Below, piece by piece: positions 8,838-18,500 of a stretch of 64,000 nucleotides of DNA. The stretch lies in assembly GCA_002364325.1 (NCBI GenBank), contig DEXV01000003.1, positions 783,229 to 847,228 of the forward strand. The letters run 5' to 3'. Position 1 is the first letter of the stretch, and each line of letters begins with the position of its first letter. A program made the position numbers and the translations under genes. The notes beneath the pieces are model-generated. The model did no database searches. It worked only from the letters and a program-made list of their open reading frames with translations, and was not told the DNA's origin. The DNA comes from Gillisia sp. UBA3175. GTDB taxonomy: Bacteria > Bacteroidota > Bacteroidia > Flavobacteriales > Flavobacteriaceae.

Positions 8838-9800
8838 TTATACTTTTTCCTCTTTTAAAATTTCAATTATTTGTTCTGCAAGTTCAATTCCAATTCTGTC
8901 TTGTGCTTCTAAAGTAGCAGCGCCAATATGAGGAGTTAAAGAGATACGCTCATTCATTAAAACTTTTAACGCAGGTTCTGGTTCATGATCATAAACATCC
9001 AAACCGGCAAAAGAAACTTTACCTTTTTCCAAAGCTTCTAAAAGAGCATCTTCATTAATAAGTCCTCCTCTAGATGTGTTTATAATTCCAACACCATCCT
9101 TCATTTGCTCAATTTCTTTTCTACCTATAATCGCTCTAGACTGCGCAGGAACATGAATAGTGATAAAATCTGAATGTTTTATCAATTCAGAAACAGGTTC
9201 GGTTTTAATAGGTATGGTAACCATTTGTTCATTATAAAAGCTAAGAGTAATAGCTACTTCTCCAACATGATCATCGCTGGCAATCACCTTCATTCCTACG
9301 CCTAGTGCAATTTTTGCTACTTCTTTACCAATTCTGCCTAAACCAATGATCCCTAAAGTTTTCCCACGCAGTTCTGTTCCTGCAGAATAGTTCTTTTTTA
9401 GATCTTTAAAATGTGAATCTCCGGAAAGAGGCATATTTCTATTAGAATCATGCAAATAACGCACGCCGCCAAATAGGTGACCAAAAACCAATTCTGCAAC
9501 AGATCCAGAACTAGCCGCTGGAGTATTTATAACTTTTAATTTTTTGCTACGCGCATAGGATACATCTATATTATCCATTCCAACACCACCACGCCCAATC
9601 ACTTTTAGACTAGGACAGGCATCAATTAGTTCTTTTCTAACCTGGGTAGCACTGCGAACAAGAAGAACATTAATTTTTTCTTCATTAATGAAATTGGTAA
9701 GTTGCTCCTGTGCTACTTTTGTAGTGATCACTTCAAAACCGGCTTTCTCTAAAGCTTTTACTCCGCTTTGAGAAATACCATCGTTTGCTAATATTTTCAT
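8838..9800 (-). CDS. serA: D-2-hydroxyacid dehydrogenase, probable 3-phosphoglycerate dehydrogenase
   Basis: NAD-dependent oxidoreductase of 320 residues; next to serC it very likely makes 3-phosphohydroxypyruvate, the first step of serine synthesis. Visible are the substrate loop GRGGVGMDNID (about 69-79), the nucleotide-binding GLGRIG (153-158), and the catalytic Arg244 (NTSRGG), Glu273 (DHEPEP) and His291 (TPHIGA). It lacks the C-terminal ACT domain of larger SerA proteins, so serine feedback through ACT is not expected. It lies 51 bases after serC on the same strand and ends before a strong terminator. The gene symbol rests on context as much as on sequence. Confidence 0.88.
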   Translation of the reverse strand: MKILANDGISQSGVKALEKAGFEVITTKVAQEQLTNFINEEKINVLLVRSATQVRKELIDACPSLKVIGRGGVGMDNIDVSYARSKKLKVINTPAASSGSVAELVFGHLFGGVRYLHDSNRNMPLSGDSHFKDLKKNYSAGTELRGKTLGIIGLGRIGKEVAKIALGVGMKVIASDDHVGEVAITLSFYNEQMVTIPIKTEPVSELIKHSDFITIHVPAQSRAIIGRKEIEQMKDGVGIINTSRGGLINEDALLEALEKGKVSFAGLDVYDHEPEPALKVLMNERISLTPHIGAATLEAQDRIGIELAEQIIEILKEEKV

Positions 9801-9851
9801 GCTTTTTGTTCTAATTTATACTTTTTAAATAACGCTTTAGTTAGCTTATTT

Positions 9852-10916
9852 TTATGCTTTTCTTTCTAGGTCACTCATAACATCTACTAAAACCTGAACG
9901 CTTTCTAATGGTAATGCGTTATACATAGAAGCTCTATAACCGCCAACGCTTCTATGACCATTCAAACCATTTATCCCAGCATCTTTGCACATAGCATCAA
10001 AATCTTCCTTTAACGAATCATTAGTTAGGTTGAAAGTAGCATTCATGATAGATCGATCTTCTGTAGCGGTATATCCTTTAAATAAAGGGTTAATATCAAT
10101 TTCAGAATAAAGCAAAGCCGCTTTTTTCTGATTTTTTTCTTCAATGGCCTTAATTCCACCTTGTTCCTTTAACCACTTTAGAGTTAAATAGGATACATAC
10201 ACTGGATAAACAGCAGGAGTATTATACATGCTATCCTTATCTATATGCACTTTATAATCTAACATAGATGGGATCTGTCTGGTAACTTTTCCCAGAAGAT
10301 CTTCTTTCACGATCACAAGCGTAGTTCCTGCTGGTCCCATATTTTTTTGAGCACCGGCATAAATAAGATCGAATTTAGAAAAATCTAAAACACGAGAGAA
10401 AATATCACTACTCATATCGCAAACCATAGGTTTTGGAGTATTAGGAAAAACCTTCATTTGCGTTCCAAAAATGGTATTATTACTGGTACAATGAAAGTAA
10501 TCTACATCTGTAGGTATCATAAAACCTTTAGGAATATAGCTGAAGTTCTTGTCTTCTGAAGAAGCAACAACATTAACTTCCCCAAACATCTTAGCTTCCT
10601 TAATTGCTTTGCTAGACCATGTGCCTGTATTTAAATAAGCTGCTTTTTTCTCTAATAGATTATAAGCAACCATTAAAAATTCTAAACTAGCACCTCCCTG
10701 AAGAAATAAGGCTTTATATCCTTTTCCTTCCAAGCCCAATAACTCCAATGCAAGATTTCTTGCATCCTCCATAACAGCAACAAAATCTTTACTTCTGTGT
10801 GATATCTCTAAAATGGATAATCCAGAGTTGTTAAAATCTAAAACTGCTTGCGAAGCTTCTTGAAAAACTTCTTGAGGAAGTATACATGGACCGGCGCTAA
10901 AATTGTGTTTTTTCAT
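9852..10916 (-). CDS. serC: 3-phosphoserine/phosphohydroxythreonine transaminase SerC
   Basis: PLP-dependent aminotransferase converting 3-phosphohydroxypyruvate and glutamate to phosphoserine (second step of serine synthesis; also used in PLP synthesis). The ATG at 10916 gives 354 residues starting MKKHNFSAGPCILP, the canonical SerC N-terminus; a longer frame would add seven residues without support. The PLP lysine is K191 in YAGAQKNMGPAG, and the C-terminal GHRSVGGYRASMYNA block is intact. The serA-like gene follows after 51 bases. Upstream on the minus strand CATCTTTGC lies near 10940, one base from the -7 consensus. Confidence 0.96.
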   Translation of the reverse strand: MKKHNFSAGPCILPQEVFQEASQAVLDFNNSGLSILEISHRSKDFVAVMEDARNLALELLGLEGKGYKALFLQGGASLEFLMVAYNLLEKKAAYLNTGTWSSKAIKEAKMFGEVNVVASSEDKNFSYIPKGFMIPTDVDYFHCTSNNTIFGTQMKVFPNTPKPMVCDMSSDIFSRVLDFSKFDLIYAGAQKNMGPAGTTLVIVKEDLLGKVTRQIPSMLDYKVHIDKDSMYNTPAVYPVYVSYLTLKWLKEQGGIKAIEEKNQKKAALLYSEIDINPLFKGYTATEDRSIMNATFNLTNDSLKEDFDAMCKDAGINGLNGHRSVGGYRASMYNALPLESVQVLVDVMSDLERKA

Positions 10917-11076
10917 AAAAAATATGGTTTGTAGCAAAGATGCTAAAAGTTCCTGTTATTTTGTGTTATTAAAATTATAAATGGCTGCTTCCGGAGGATT
11001 AGGAAGATTTAATTATAGAATATTCCGGTTATTTAAAAAGCTAATAAATAGGGGTTACCAGCAATTTTGATCTAAC

Positions 11077-12138
11077 TTATAAATTCTGAAGAAATGCGAG
11101 TGTATCTATAGAATCGGCATAATCCCATAATTCTGGATACTGCGTTTTTCCGAATTCAATTTCTGAGGGCATTAGATCCTTTGCAACTACGCATTGTAAA
11201 TTTTCCTTGTTTTCTTCCAGACTTGCTTTTAGATTTTCTTTATCTGAATATGTTTCGTAAAATAGCGTTGCTATTGGTGAGCCGAAGCTAATATCTTCTT
11301 TTAAAACTAAAAAGCCGTTGTCCAACATTTTAAATTCGCTCATTAAATACACCGCCTTATTATAATCGTAATTGTTGGCATATTTAGCATGATTCATAAG
11401 TGTTGACCATGGTTTCTGAACTGCCTTATAAAACGCATCGAAATCGTAATTTTCTGGTACATATAGTTTGGAAACACTTCTGCAACCCAATCCAAAATAT
11501 CTAAAAATATCATGACCTAAGTTTTCAAGTTCTTTAAGGGTTTCCTCTCCTGTAAGCACTGCAACAGAATTTCTATTCTTTCTAATTATCGCCGACTTAT
11601 TAGCGAAATAATATTCGAAATATCTGGAAGTGTTATTGCTTCCCGTGGCTATTACAGCTTCAAAATTATTCATGCGTCCCTCTGTAAATTCAATTTTAGC
11701 TTTATAATAAGGATCTAAAGCAATTAAATACTCGGCAAGAATTGGTAACAGCTTCATATCATTCGAAGATTGTTTTACCAAAACTTTGTGTCCAGAGATC
11801 AATACCGAAATAAAATCGTGAAGACCAACCAAAGGAATATTTCCGGCTAAAACAATTCCAACAGTCTTAGGATTGATATTTTCAAAATCATAAGGCTTCA
11901 GCCATTTATCTAACTTTTCTTCGGTTAGAGATTCGCTCCAACCTTCAAGATTAAATAAAATATTATCTGGTGTAAACCAGCCATTATAATGAATAGCACG
12001 TTCTATTTGCTCTTTAAAGCTTTCAAAAAATTCAGCATTATTTATAACATCGCTATTTAGTTGAATCCCATCTCTGCTGAATTGGTTTAAAAATTTACCT
12101 AATTCTATAAAATGTGATTTGCGCTGATGGATTGTCAT
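11077..12138 (-). CDS. acyl-CoA reductase, LuxC-like (PF05893 type)
   Basis: A 353-residue protein of the LuxC-type acyl-CoA reductase family, which reduces acyl-CoA or acyl-enzyme to aldehyde with NADPH in an aldehyde-dehydrogenase-like fold. Visible are the nucleotide-binding segment GIVLAGNIPLVGLHDF (about 92-107), the KVLVKQSSND block and the catalytic-cysteine region FGLGCRSVSKLYVPE. No luxE-type synthetase or luciferase gene is nearby. It is divergent from the ferredoxin gene (152-base spacer) and upstream of serC on the same strand, an order I recall as conserved in Flavobacteriia. The physiological substrate is unknown. Confidence 0.85.
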   Translation of the reverse strand: MTIHQRKSHFIELGKFLNQFSRDGIQLNSDVINNAEFFESFKEQIERAIHYNGWFTPDNILFNLEGWSESLTEEKLDKWLKPYDFENINPKTVGIVLAGNIPLVGLHDFISVLISGHKVLVKQSSNDMKLLPILAEYLIALDPYYKAKIEFTEGRMNNFEAVIATGSNNTSRYFEYYFANKSAIIRKNRNSVAVLTGEETLKELENLGHDIFRYFGLGCRSVSKLYVPENYDFDAFYKAVQKPWSTLMNHAKYANNYDYNKAVYLMSEFKMLDNGFLVLKEDISFGSPIATLFYETYSDKENLKASLEENKENLQCVVAKDLMPSEIEFGKTQYPELWDYADSIDTLAFLQNL

Positions 12139-12266
12139 AAGGCTTATTTGGTTATGAATTGTTTTGGCTTTAAATTTGTGCTAGCGAAATTAAAAGTTAT
12201 AGATTTAAAATCGCCTATAAATCAGTGAAAAGTTAAACCCAAATTACTAACGATTTTTGATTTTAA

Positions 12267-12641
<375 letters not shown>

Positions 12642-12666
12642 TATGTTATTCAAGGTCTATTAAATA

Positions 12667-12695
12667 AAAAACCCGCAATTTTGCGGGTTTTTTTT
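12667..12695 (+). terminator. intrinsic terminator after the ferredoxin gene
   Basis: AAACCCGCAA at 12669-12678 pairs with TTGCGGGTTT at 12681-12690, followed by a T run to 12695. A-rich flanks on the left mean it may also serve the minus-strand gene ending at 12705. Confidence 0.9.
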
Positions 12696-12704
12696 AATTA
12701 TGAG

Positions 12705-14006
12705 CTACTCCTTCTTTAATTGTCGCTGAATTTTCTCTATTGCATTCTGGATAGATTTTTCAGGTTCTATAATATTATTATTTCCCCAAAAATTGTCATC
12801 TGCAAATCCAGAGATATCATCAACCATTATTACAGAAGGTCTAATAAAATCGTTGTTCATTTTAGGTTCTTCATTGCCATAAACTTCCCAATTAGTTACC
12901 ACCATTTCACTATTTAGAGTATATCGGGAATTAAACAGCCTCTTATCCCAATCTACTTTAAACTCTAGAAGTGCATTCCCATATCCATAATACCATCTAC
13001 CATTGCTTTGTAAATAATCTATTTGATAATTCACATCTATAGGATACACAGTAGCATTACTAGGTTTTCTTTTAACGAACATCTTGGCAGCAGATTCCTT
13101 ATCATCTACATTTAATTTAAAGGAAGCTTTCATTAAAGAGTGTGTTTGCACATCTATAAATAGCTTACCATAATACCAAGGAAGCAATTTATCTTTTTCC
13201 TCAAAATCTACAACATATGCATATCGATCGTTGATCTTGGTGGGTTGTGAAAAATTGAATTTATATTCACTTATATTATCTGGATTAAAAATAAACTCAG
13301 AGTATTTCATCAAATCTATGTAAAGTATATTAAAAGGGCCTCCTCTTAATTTTAAGGCCAAAGTATCTAACTTGTCATAATTTGTGCTTTTTCTAGCTTT
13401 ATAAATAGAAACCAGATCTTTCTTTTTATTGTTATTTGGCTGTTTGTAGATATATACAACAGCCTCAGAAAGAGAAACATTGGTCCTTCTTTTTTTAATG
13501 ATCTCTCTATAGAAAGCAGTCATTTTAGTTGGATCTCCAAAATAATTGATTCCTCTTTTCTCTAACATAGAAGAAACTAGTGCTTGAGCATCCTTTGCGG
13601 TGAAAATACTAACTTCAGAAAGGACTTCTATAGATTCTTCTAAAGCGATCGTGGTGAATTCCTTATTGAAGGAATTTAGGGCAATACTTTTACTCTTATA
13701 ACCTAAATATGAAACTGTAACAGTTGAATTTATTAAATCTGAAGGTATTTTAAGTGAAAACTCACCTTCACTATTGGTAACAGTAGAAATATTACTTCCT
13801 TCTACAGTAAGCTGTGCAGAACTAATGGCATCTCCAGATTTCGCATCTACAACTTCACCCTTAAAATCGGTGTATTGAAAAGGGGTGGAGTTTTTGTTTT
13901 GCTGAAAATTAAAGGATTGAACCGTATATGGTATCACAACTAAAATCGCAAATAAAACCACTAAAAAAATAGGGTTTTTAACTGATTGATTTGGGAATAA
14001 TTTCAT
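12705..14006 (-). CDS. envelope protein with carboxypeptidase-like regulatory domain
   Basis: The ATG at 14006 gives 433 residues starting MKLFPNQ; an in-frame ATG at 14030 would add eight residues without support. A hydrophobic segment (about 15-34) is a signal peptide or anchor. Next comes a carboxypeptidase-D regulatory-like beta domain (about 50-130, FKGEVVDAKSGDAISSAQLTV). The rest (about 140-433) is uncharacterised, with aromatic-rich strands such as LPWYYGKLFIDVQTHSLMKA resembling proteins whose C-terminal part looks like an outer-membrane lipoprotein-sorting fold. No T9SS signal and no plug or barrel of a TonB receptor. Its role is unknown. Confidence 0.75.
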   Translation of the reverse strand: MKLFPNQSVKNPIFLVVLFAILVVIPYTVQSFNFQQNKNSTPFQYTDFKGEVVDAKSGDAISSAQLTVEGSNISTVTNSEGEFSLKIPSDLINSTVTVSYLGYKSKSIALNSFNKEFTTIALEESIEVLSEVSIFTAKDAQALVSSMLEKRGINYFGDPTKMTAFYREIIKKRRTNVSLSEAVVYIYKQPNNNKKKDLVSIYKARKSTNYDKLDTLALKLRGGPFNILYIDLMKYSEFIFNPDNISEYKFNFSQPTKINDRYAYVVDFEEKDKLLPWYYGKLFIDVQTHSLMKASFKLNVDDKESAAKMFVKRKPSNATVYPIDVNYQIDYLQSNGRWYYGYGNALLEFKVDWDKRLFNSRYTLNSEMVVTNWEVYGNEEPKMNNDFIRPSVIMVDDISGFADDNFWGNNNIIEPEKSIQNAIEKIQRQLKKE

Positions 14007-14188
14007 AGCTATAAATTTAATTTCAATCAAAATAGATTGCTATCTAATATATCGATTTTTTAATAAATTAGATAAACTTAGGGAGAGATAAAAATTGAAG
14101 TTTATACTAAGCCAATTTTGTGATTATATGCATTGGTCTCCTTCTGTATTAAAAGAAAATAATGTATTCGAGTATTAATATCTTATAA

Positions 14189-14770
14189 ATGGAAAAAACC
14201 TCTCAAATTATATATAAGAGCTGCATTTCTAAAAAAGAATTGATAGGAATATTAAACCTGCAAAAAAACAATCATTTTAGCGCAATTACTCGAGAACAAT
14301 CTGAGACCGAGGGTTTCTTAACATGTATTCATAATGTGGATCTCTTAGAAAAATGGAATGAGAGTACGCCTCACATAATTGCGATCAAAGATGATACAAT
14401 CTTAGGATATTTACTAGCAATGACTTCCGAAGCTTCAGAAGATATGCCCATTTTAAGATCTATGTTTCAAATGTTTCATGAAGTAGAGTATCAAGGGAAA
14501 TCTATTTCATCATATAATTATGTAGTAGTTGGACAGGTGTGTATTGCAAAAGAATATAGAGGGCAAGGTTTGTTGTATAAATTATATCAGCTTTATTTAG
14601 AATGTTATAAAAACAAGTTCGATTTTGCTATTACCGAAATTGCAGTAAGAAATAAACGATCACTAGAAGCGCATCTAAATAATGGTTTTCAGGAAATATT
14701 CCAATATAGAGACTCAGATGGTGAGGAGTGGCGTATAGTTATTTGGGATTGGAACAAAAAAATAGGATAG
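14189..14770 (+). CDS. GNAT family N-acetyltransferase
   Basis: A 193-residue protein with the GNAT core: beta-strand TILGYLLAMT, then VVGQVCIAKEYRGQGLLYKLYQLY, where YRGQGLL is the acetyl-CoA pyrophosphate-binding motif A (Q/RxxGxG/A), and the later AVRNKRSLEAHLNNGFQEI typical of motif B. The acceptor cannot be told from sequence. The gene is isolated between two minus-strand genes. I see no terminator stem directly after it. Confidence 0.85.
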   Translation: MEKTSQIIYKSCISKKELIGILNLQKNNHFSAITREQSETEGFLTCIHNVDLLEKWNESTPHIIAIKDDTILGYLLAMTSEASEDMPILRSMFQMFHEVEYQGKSISSYNYVVVGQVCIAKEYRGQGLLYKLYQLYLECYKNKFDFAITEIAVRNKRSLEAHLNNGFQEIFQYRDSDGEEWRIVIWDWNKKIG

Positions 14771-14811
14771 ATTAAATCTACCCTATTTCCTTATTAAAAA
14801 TTAATTGTTTT

Positions 14812-15294
14812 TTATTTCTTCACGAATCTTTTAATAGCAACTTGTCTCTGGTTGGCTTCAACCACTAAAATATAAGTTCCTTTATCCAATGCAGTTACAT
14901 CTATTTGTGCAGAATGATTTGGAACTTCAAAATGACCAGTTATCAAAATCTCTCCGGTACTTGTGTAAATTGAATATGCTCTCAATACATAATGTTCACT
15001 AGAAATATTTACGAAGTCTGTAGTTGGATTAGGATATAACTGCAAGCGAATTTTATCTGCACTATTATGTCCAGGTCCTTGGTTTTGAAATCCCGGTTCA
15101 TGTATTGAAAATCCTGGTTCGTGTATAAGAAATTCTGGTTCATGGCCCTCGATTCCAGGTTCATGGATCTGAATTCCAGGTTCATGGATTTGTACTGTTA
15201 CATCCGTCTTAACTGTTTGGGCGCTTAGAGAGAAAATCCCTAATAAACAAAATGCAACTGTAAGTAGCATTTCGTGGTGTAATTTTTTCATCAT
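14812..15294 (-). CDS. T9SS-exported HEPG heptad-repeat protein
   Basis: A 160-residue protein with three parts. Residues 1-26 are a signal peptide ending LSAQ. Residues 34-75 are six consecutive heptads: VQIHEPG, IQIHEPG, IEGHEPE, FLIHEPG, FSIHEPG, FQNQGPG. Residues about 85-160 are a T9SS type A sorting domain (YPNPTTDFVNIS to KRFVKK). Almost nothing lies between signal peptide and sorting domain except the repeats, so after export the cargo would be a peptide of roughly 55 residues. No family is recognised. The upstream gene on the same strand encodes an M4 peptidase carrying one HEPG just before its own sorting domain. Start could be either of two adjacent ATG codons. Confidence 0.85.
   Translation of the reverse strand: MMKKLHHEMLLTVAFCLLGIFSLSAQTVKTDVTVQIHEPGIQIHEPGIEGHEPEFLIHEPGFSIHEPGFQNQGPGHNSADKIRLQLYPNPTTDFVNISSEHYVLRAYSIYTSTGEILITGHFEVPNHSAQIDVTALDKGTYILVVEANQRQVAIKRFVKK
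15070..15195 (-). repeat. six tandem 21-base units encoding HEPG heptads
   Basis: Six in-frame 21-base units (126 bases) encode the heptads of the small T9SS protein. The two N-terminal units are nearly identical in DNA (CCAGGTTCATGGAT shared on the plus strand) while the others differ at several codons. The fourth-position G is replaced by E in unit 3, and unit 6 reads NQGPG instead of HEPG. The mixture of near-identical and diverged units suggests growth by tandem duplication. Confidence 0.85.
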
Positions 15295-15356
15295 AATAAA
15301 GTTTTTTGGTTAATATCTGTTCATATTGATTTGGTCTAGCAATAAATAATAATTAA

Positions 15357-15364
15357 CAAATATA
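15357..15364 (-). promoter_or_regulatory. -7 box TATATTTG of the HEPG-repeat gene
   Basis: The minus strand reads TATATTTG, an exact -7 match, 62 bases before the start codon. No -33 TTG is seen at the usual distance. The 14-base element shared with the M4 gene lies 38 bases further upstream, where an activator could bind. Confidence 0.6.
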
Positions 15365-15402
15365 AAATAAAAACTTATTAATCAGTTATAAGGTATCATA
15401 TT

Positions 15403-15416
15403 ATCGATGAAATACA
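15403..15416 (-). promoter_or_regulatory. shared upstream element, copy 1
   Basis: ATCGATGAAATACA (plus strand) is repeated exactly at 19971-19984 before the M4 peptidase gene. Each copy is upstream of a T9SS-exported protein gene on the minus strand and 36-38 bases before a -7-like box. The palindromic ATCGAT core suits a regulator site. Confidence 0.5.
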
Positions 15417-15485
15417 TAAAAATTTTGAATTATCATAATAATTACTTTAAGTTTAACATTAAAAATTAAAGTTTTAGGCTAAAAA

Positions 15486-15513
15486 AAAAGGGTGGAAATA
15501 TTTCCACCCTTTT
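15486..15513 (-). terminator. intrinsic terminator of the M4 peptidase gene
   Basis: A perfect 20-base palindrome GGGTGGAAATATTTCCACCC at 15490-15509 is flanked by nine A on the left and TTTT on the right. It lies 23 bases beyond the M4 stop on the minus strand, where the A run becomes a U tract. Confidence 0.9.
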
Positions 15514-15535
15514 CTAATCTAACTATGCTTGATAA

Positions 15536-18500
15536 TTATTTTTTGAAAAATCTTTTGTTAAGGATGTGCCCATCTGCTGTATGCAACTTTAAGATAAACA
15601 ATCCCTTTGTTAATTCTGAAACATCTATGATCGCCCTACTGGAAGGAGATTTAAAGTTATATACCCTCATTACTTTTCCAAGTAGATTATATATAGCTAC
15701 AGATTTGATCTCAGATTCATAAATCTCCATATTCAAGTTGCTTATCGTAGGGTTAGGGAATACAGTGAATTGTTTGATCTCTGGATTCTCTGAAGCACCT
15801 GGCTCATGTCCGGCATAAGTAGTTTTAGAAGCTGTTAGGGATTCTTTAACTCCTTCTAAAACAGTAACATCACTAAAATCTGCTAGTGAAGAAGTTCCGT
15901 TTAAATTGGAAGTAGCAGCCAATCCAACATACACGGTAGCACCAAAGTTAACATTGCTAGTTCCAATTAATTGCCAGTTTCCATTTGTTGCAGAAATAAA
16001 AGAAGTAATTGTGTTTCCTTCTTTAACTAATCTAACAAACTTTGGAGCTGTAGCGGCAATATATTTTGAGCTACTAGTACTACCTGTGTTAGATTTTCTA
16101 TACTCAAAATGAGCTGCAGAGCCGGTAAAGTTTGGGTTAGAAACTAGTGCAGTCATCGCGAAAGCAGAGGATGCATCTAAACTTTCTCTAATCATAACAC
16201 CAGCTTTTGCATTTAGATTGGTATTCTCTAAAGAATTTAGTCTAGCAACAATTTCTCCATCACCAGTCATTTGCTGGTACGTAAAGTAAAAAGAATCACT
16301 TTTACTACCTATACCAGTTCCTGAAGCTCCCATTTCAAAATGACCATCTTTATAACAAATAGTACCTGCTTTACTTACGCTTCCAATATCACTAGAAGTC
16401 CATGGTGCAGGAGCACTTGTGCAATAAACGAAATCCTGAACAATACTTACAGATCCAGAACCTGTGAAAGTTCCAGTGTAGGCCTTGAATTTATCTGCTG
16501 CATTTACATCTGTAAGCACCCCGTTCAACTGGAAGTTCCCTAATCTGTCATCGGCATCATCAATGTTAGAAGAATTTACTTTAATTGGTATTAATTGTAC
16601 AGTAGAATCATATGCATTTAATTCTTCATCTGTAAAATAGATGGTGAGATCGTAAGTTGCATCTTGATTAGCTACATCTATACTGAAAGCTTTAGATGGT
16701 CTTGCGGTAGCGATATTGGAGAATACACTAAAGCTTGTTCCTTCATCTATAATAGACATAGTAACACACCCAAGATCTGCAGATGCATTTTCGATCTTAG
16801 CGATCAAAGCTTTATCTGTATCACTTAAAAAGAAAATAGTGTTTCCAACTCTAACAGTTGTAGTAGCAGTTTCCCCTTTTTGAGTTTCGATCCCTGCAGG
16901 AGTTGCAGAAACTTTTACATTATCTATAGCAAAACTAAATGGTTGCCCGGCATTGGTATCATTAAACCATTTCCAACCTAGAAAGAAAGCTTTTCCATCT
17001 AGTTCGTTGATAACAGCAGAATAAGTACCACTTTCTGTAATTGCTCCTAATGGACCAGATCCTGTGAATTTTTTCATAGAAATATAATCTGAACCATTTA
17101 AAGAATACACAAATTCTCCATAATCAAAGATTACACTAGAATCTGCAGCATCAAGTTCTCCACCAGCTTCCCAGTCAAAACCTACTGTTACATCGCTAGT
17201 CGCAGCGGCGTTGATAAGTCCAGATCTTAAAACAGTAATAGTTGCAGAATTTGAATCGTAAGAAGCAATATCTACAAGTCCGTTACTAATATATGCTCTT
17301 CCGGCAGCATCTAAGTCACCATCAGCTTTCCAAACATTATTTCCATCAGAAATTCTTACTTCAGACCAACCAGTTGGTAAACCAGGATTAGAAAAAGTTT
17401 CAGTCGCTATAAGATCCATTGGTTCACTTCCTGTACGAGGAGCAAAATCATTATCTGAAATTGCAAATTCTTGTTTTATAAATTTACCATTAAACACAAA
17501 AGATAAAACGATAGTTTCATTGTTCTCTATAACAGCATCATCATAAACAGTTATGTTTAATGACTTAGATTCAGATCCATTGAAAGTTAAAGATTGAGTA
17601 GATAGATCAAAATCTTGTCCTTTTGTGGCAGTGCTTCCAGAAGTACTTAAACTAATAGTAGCAGATGTTGTAATGTCTACACCTCTAAGAACTACATTAT
17701 ATGTATTAAAATCGTCACAACCGCTTATTGGGTTATCTTCAGATAATATTTGTAGGTTGCTATCACTAAAAGTAATTGTATTAGGTTCTCCTGAATTAAA
17801 TGCAAGACCAACGTTTACAGCATGCCATGCATTGGTAGTTTGTTTTTCTTCATTAGAATCTATCCCATATAAAGTTTGAGCAACTAAAATTGAAGTAGCT
17901 CTCATTTCAGCAAATTTAGCATTAGGAGAAAGCATAGTTTCAGCTAGGTAAGTGATTCTTTCAGCAGTCAAAAATCCTAATCCTTCAACAGAGTACTGGT
18001 TTCCAGCATCATTAACTTGATCATCTGCAGATTGCTTATTAAATCCAGCTGTAAAAGCTTGCCCACTACCTGTAACCATTAAATAATACCATTTATTTAG
18101 AACTCCACTATTATTGTGAACTCCACATTGGTCATTTGCCAAGGTAGGATCGCAATTTTGATCTGTCCAATTAACGCCTCCATAAGAATCTGGATTACCA
18201 GCAGCTTTTGGATCATCCATCCATCTTAAAGCTCGAGATGCTGCTTGACCTGGAGCTAATCCACCATCTCTTTCATCTATCTGCTCTCCAATTCCCCATG
18301 GGTCATATGGCAAAGAGTTATCTATTTGAGTAAGCACATAAGACTCTACAGAAGCAGCCCAAATATCTGAAAAACCTTCGTTCATTGCGCCAGATTCATT
18401 TGCATACACTAAATTTGCAGTAAATTCACAAACTCCATGGCCAATTTCATGAGCACAAACATCCATAGAAGTTAAGGGAGCAAAAGAACCATTAGGATTT

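Noticed and set aside
15070..15195. CRISPR-like or other DNA-level repeat function for the 21-base units
   Set aside because: The repeats are directly abutting, in frame, and vary mostly without breaking the heptad; they are coding repeats without spacers.
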